Origin: JACMIU01 sp043763605
Lineage (GTDB): Bacteria > Armatimonadota > Armatimonadia > Armatimonadales > Armatimonadaceae
Assembly (NCBI GenBank): GCA_043763605.1
Contig: JAYULM010000425.1
Coordinates: forward strand, 1 to 7,656
Length of the DNA: 7,656 nt
Reading direction: 5' to 3'
In this document: positions 6,042 to 7,656 of the stretch, in pieces
How positions within the stretch are numbered: the first letter of the stretch is position 1
Layout: every line of letters starts with the position of its first letter
Position numbers and translations under genes: made by a program
The notes under the pieces: generated by a model
Databases searched by the model: none
Seen by the model: the letters and a program-made list of their open reading frames with translations, nothing else
What the model was told of the DNA's origin: nothing

Positions 6042-6265
6042 CGTCAAACGCCTCAATGCGTTCGGAAAACGCGGCGATCTCGGTTGGACAGACGAAGGTA
6101 AAATTCATCGGGTACCAGAAAACGCCAAGCCGTTTGCCTTTTGTAATCAGTGAGCGAGATGCTTCTCACCGCACGGCTCGGCACTTTGGGAGATACATGT
6201 CTCGGGCGCGAAGCACAGGATTTCCGAAACGAAGTCTCCCCATCGCCGTCACAGAAACTAACACC
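6042..6265 (+). other. Leader region of the porin-like gene
   Basis: About 220 bp between the terminator and the preferred start of the next gene. The reading frame is open from an ATG at 6056, but the 70 residues encoded before 6266 are basic, look non-membrane and would bury the signal peptide. A TAAAAT at 6099-6104 could be a -10 box but has no matching -35 at 16-18 bp. GGGAG at 6188-6192 sits 4 nt before an alternative in-frame ATG at 6197. No other structure is seen. Confidence 0.5.
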
Positions 6266-7489
6266 GTGACTGAATTTATCCGCTCTCTCCCCGCTTTGCC
6301 CGCACTGCTGATTACTTTTTTCGCCGTCGCGCCCGTTTTCGCGCAGGAGAACACGCCGGTTCCGCCCGCGCCTCCGGTCCCCGCTCCCCCGGTTCCGATC
6401 CCCAAAGTCCCCTCACAGGAAACCAGTTCCGAGTCGGTTTCCACGTCGCCGGTGCCGTTCACGTCCACGCTGTACCCCGGCTCCACCGTGCGGATGTTCC
6501 GGGGCAAGGATAATTTCGGGTTTCGGTTCGAGGGCGACCTGCGCTACCGGAGCGTCACGGGGTTAGGCGAGCGGAGCGGCACGTACGTTTCCGCCGGCCG
6601 CCTGACAACGGACTGGGTGCGGGCGAATCCGCTCAACCGCGACGAGCGCGGTGGTGTGCGCGTCCAGTTGCTGTTGGAAACCGACCAGCGCGGCACGGTG
6701 ATCGAAAAACTACGCCTTTCCGAGGCATACGGTTACTACACATTTCTTTCCGGCGGGGTTTCGGCGCGCGCCCGGGCGGGTCAGTTCGTGATACCGTTCG
6801 GACTCTTGGCAGTCTACGACACGCCGCTCCAGCCGATACAGACTCTGTACGAAAAAGCCCTCGGGTTGCGCGTGGATACCGGCGTGATGCTGGAAGGGCG
6901 ATACGGCGACTTTCGCTACGCGGGTTCGATCACCGCCGGGACCGGACCCAACCGCGTCGAGTTCGACGACAATGCCGTCTTCGCGTTCCGCCTCGCCCGC
7001 GCCGTCACCCTGCCCAAGATCGGTCCGGCGGAGATCGGCGGTTCCCTGCTGTCGGGTAAACTACCCCGGACCAGTTTCGACACCCTGCTGTATCCGTCCG
7101 GGACGGTGGAAACGCAGTCGGTGGTGAAAACCACCCGCTTCGCCGCCGACGCGCAACTGTTCCACGACCCGTGGATCTTTCGCGGTGAGGTCGTGTTCGG
7201 CGGCAACGACAATGAACCGGTGTACGGCTACTTCGCGGAAGCGAATTACCGGATCAAGCGGGATCTTTCCGCCGTCGCCTACAGCCGCCGCTGGGATTTC
7301 GTGAATAAGCCGAGCCGCGCCACATCGCTCGGGATCGGCGGGCAGTTCACGCCGCCGATCCGCATCGGCAACCAGTTCCAGTGGACGATCCGTACCCTGT
7401 TCGAGTTCGAGCGCAACGTCCCCGAGACCGGGCAGGGTAGCCCGCAGGTATATCGCCGTCTCACAGTACAGTCGTTCCTGCAGTATTAG
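6266..7489 (+). CDS. Outer-membrane porin-like beta-barrel protein
   Basis: With the GTG start at 6266 the product has 407 residues and begins with a typical signal peptide (TEFIRSLPALPALLITFF, cleavage after PVFA at about 26). A proline-rich segment (about 29-50) follows, as a periplasmic spacer, then alternating hydrophobic/polar strands to the end: GFRFEGDLRYR, GTYVSAGRLTTDWVR, then RARAGQFVIPFGLLAVYD (from about 169), DTGVMLEGRYGDFRYAGSI and a final RLTVQSFLQY. The stretch 'GQF-IPFG ... DTGV ... G-FRYA' resembles phosphate-selective porin (OprO/OprP-like) and related barrels, and the last residue is aromatic, as expected for insertion by the BAM machinery. Starts at 6197 (ATG, with GGGAG 4 nt upstream) and 6056 (ATG) are in frame but give long basic N-termini; 6266 is chosen for the signal peptide although its ribosome binding site is poor. 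Substrate unknown. Confidence 0.72.
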   Translation: MTEFIRSLPALPALLITFFAVAPVFAQENTPVPPAPPVPAPPVPIPKVPSQETSSESVSTSPVPFTSTLYPGSTVRMFRGKDNFGFRFEGDLRYRSVTGLGERSGTYVSAGRLTTDWVRANPLNRDERGGVRVQLLLETDQRGTVIEKLRLSEAYGYYTFLSGGVSARARAGQFVIPFGLLAVYDTPLQPIQTLYEKALGLRVDTGVMLEGRYGDFRYAGSITAGTGPNRVEFDDNAVFAFRLARAVTLPKIGPAEIGGSLLSGKLPRTSFDTLLYPSGTVETQSVVKTTRFAADAQLFHDPWIFRGEVVFGGNDNEPVYGYFAEANYRIKRDLSAVAYSRRWDFVNKPSRATSLGIGGQFTPPIRIGNQFQWTIRTLFEFERNVPETGQGSPQVYRRLTVQSFLQY

Positions 7490-7527
7490 GTGTTAGGTGT
7501 TAGGTGTTGGGTGTTGGGTGTTGGGTT
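7486..7527 (+). repeat. Tandem heptamer array, six units
   Basis: Three copies of TTAGGTG (7486-7506), two of TTGGGTG (7507-7520) and a final TTGGGTT (7521-7527) follow head to tail. The first unit contains the porin stop codon TAG (7487-7489). The A-type and G-type units are segregated rather than mixed. The G-runs could form a two-layer quadruplex on this strand. Heptanucleotide tandem repeats of this style are well known between genes in cyanobacteria; here the role is unknown. Confidence 0.93.
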
Positions 7528-7557
7528 TCGCGTCGCGCGGTTCGGAGCGTAAACGCT

Positions 7558-7656
7558 TCCGCTATGCGCCTTCGGCGGGAACCCTTCGGGTTTGAAAAGT
7601 CGCCACGCTTCCCTGTCTCCCCGCTCGAAGAGCGTCCGCCGAAGGCGCATAGCGGA
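7558..7656. repeat. Perfect 21-bp inverted repeat enclosing two hairpins
   Basis: Bases 7558-7578 (starting TCCGCTATGCGCC) are exactly the reverse complement of 7636-7656. Each arm also contains a self-complementary CGCC-TTC-GGCG core. Between the arms are AACCC-TTC-GGGTT (7580-7592) and CGCTC-GAA-GAGCG (7622-7634), so the whole can fold as a long stem with two side hairpins. A further imperfect hairpin, GGAGCG-TAAA-CGCTTCC (7544-7560), borders the left arm. The right arm ends at the last base of the window, so the element may continue. It may be a REP-like or MITE-like interspersed element, and could also end transcription of the porin gene. Confidence 0.85.

Noticed and set aside
6056..6265. 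N-terminal 70-residue extension of the porin-like gene from ATG 6056
   Set aside because: It would place a clear signal peptide 70 residues inside the protein, begins only 15 bp after the terminator T-run and has no ribosome binding site.
7486..7506. TTAGGTG repeats as a telomere-like sequence
   Set aside because: Similarity to TTAGGG is superficial; the unit is 7 bp and the array lies directly downstream of a bacterial gene.

Overview
The window reads as a stretch of chromosome from a GC-rich bacterium with a two-membrane (diderm) envelope. The first half holds a conserved ribosomal/single-strand-binding operon (rpsF-ssb-rpsR). It is followed by a very large peptidoglycan synthase in which a SEDS polymerase (FtsW/RodA type) and a class B penicillin-binding protein are fused in one chain. 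A PEP-CTERM-type surface protein and an outer-membrane porin-like beta-barrel follow. A PEP-CTERM tail, a porin and a RodA/PbpA pair most like actinobacterial versions, found together, make me think of Armatimonadota. That is a tentative inference; Planctomycetota or another deep-branching diderm lineage cannot be excluded from this sequence.

Layout, all genes on the + strand. Bases 1-294 are a non-coding leader with an extended -10 promoter and a hairpin with an unpaired CCG that resembles the S6:S18 autoregulatory RNA. rpsF (295-783) is followed by an unusually long gap (784-934) with a perfect 24-bp palindrome and a second long imperfect stem. Then come ssb (935-1546), rpsR (1568-1822) and a strong hairpin without a U-tract (1829-1866). 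The SEDS-bPBP fusion (1932-4994) starts at TTG without a visible ribosome binding site. A 256-bp gap carries a good sigma-70-type promoter (TTGATC, 16 bp, TATAAT) for the PEP-CTERM gene (5251-5973), which ends in a textbook intrinsic terminator (5995-6041). The porin-like gene (probably 6266-7489) ends inside a tandem array of 7-bp repeats. The window closes with a perfect 21-bp inverted repeat enclosing two small hairpins.

Functionally, the first block supplies 30S proteins S6 and S18, which bind each other on the ribosome, plus SSB for replication and repair. The second block is envelope construction: wall polymerisation and crosslinking by one protein, a sorted surface protein and an outer-membrane channel. 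The usual rplI neighbour of rpsR is absent here. The most unusual items are the SEDS-bPBP fusion with a ComEA-like helix-hairpin-helix insert after its first membrane segment, the structured rpsF-ssb gap, the SSB tail that does not end in Phe, and the repeat module at the right edge. I found no CRISPR array, tRNA, rRNA, transposase or defence system.
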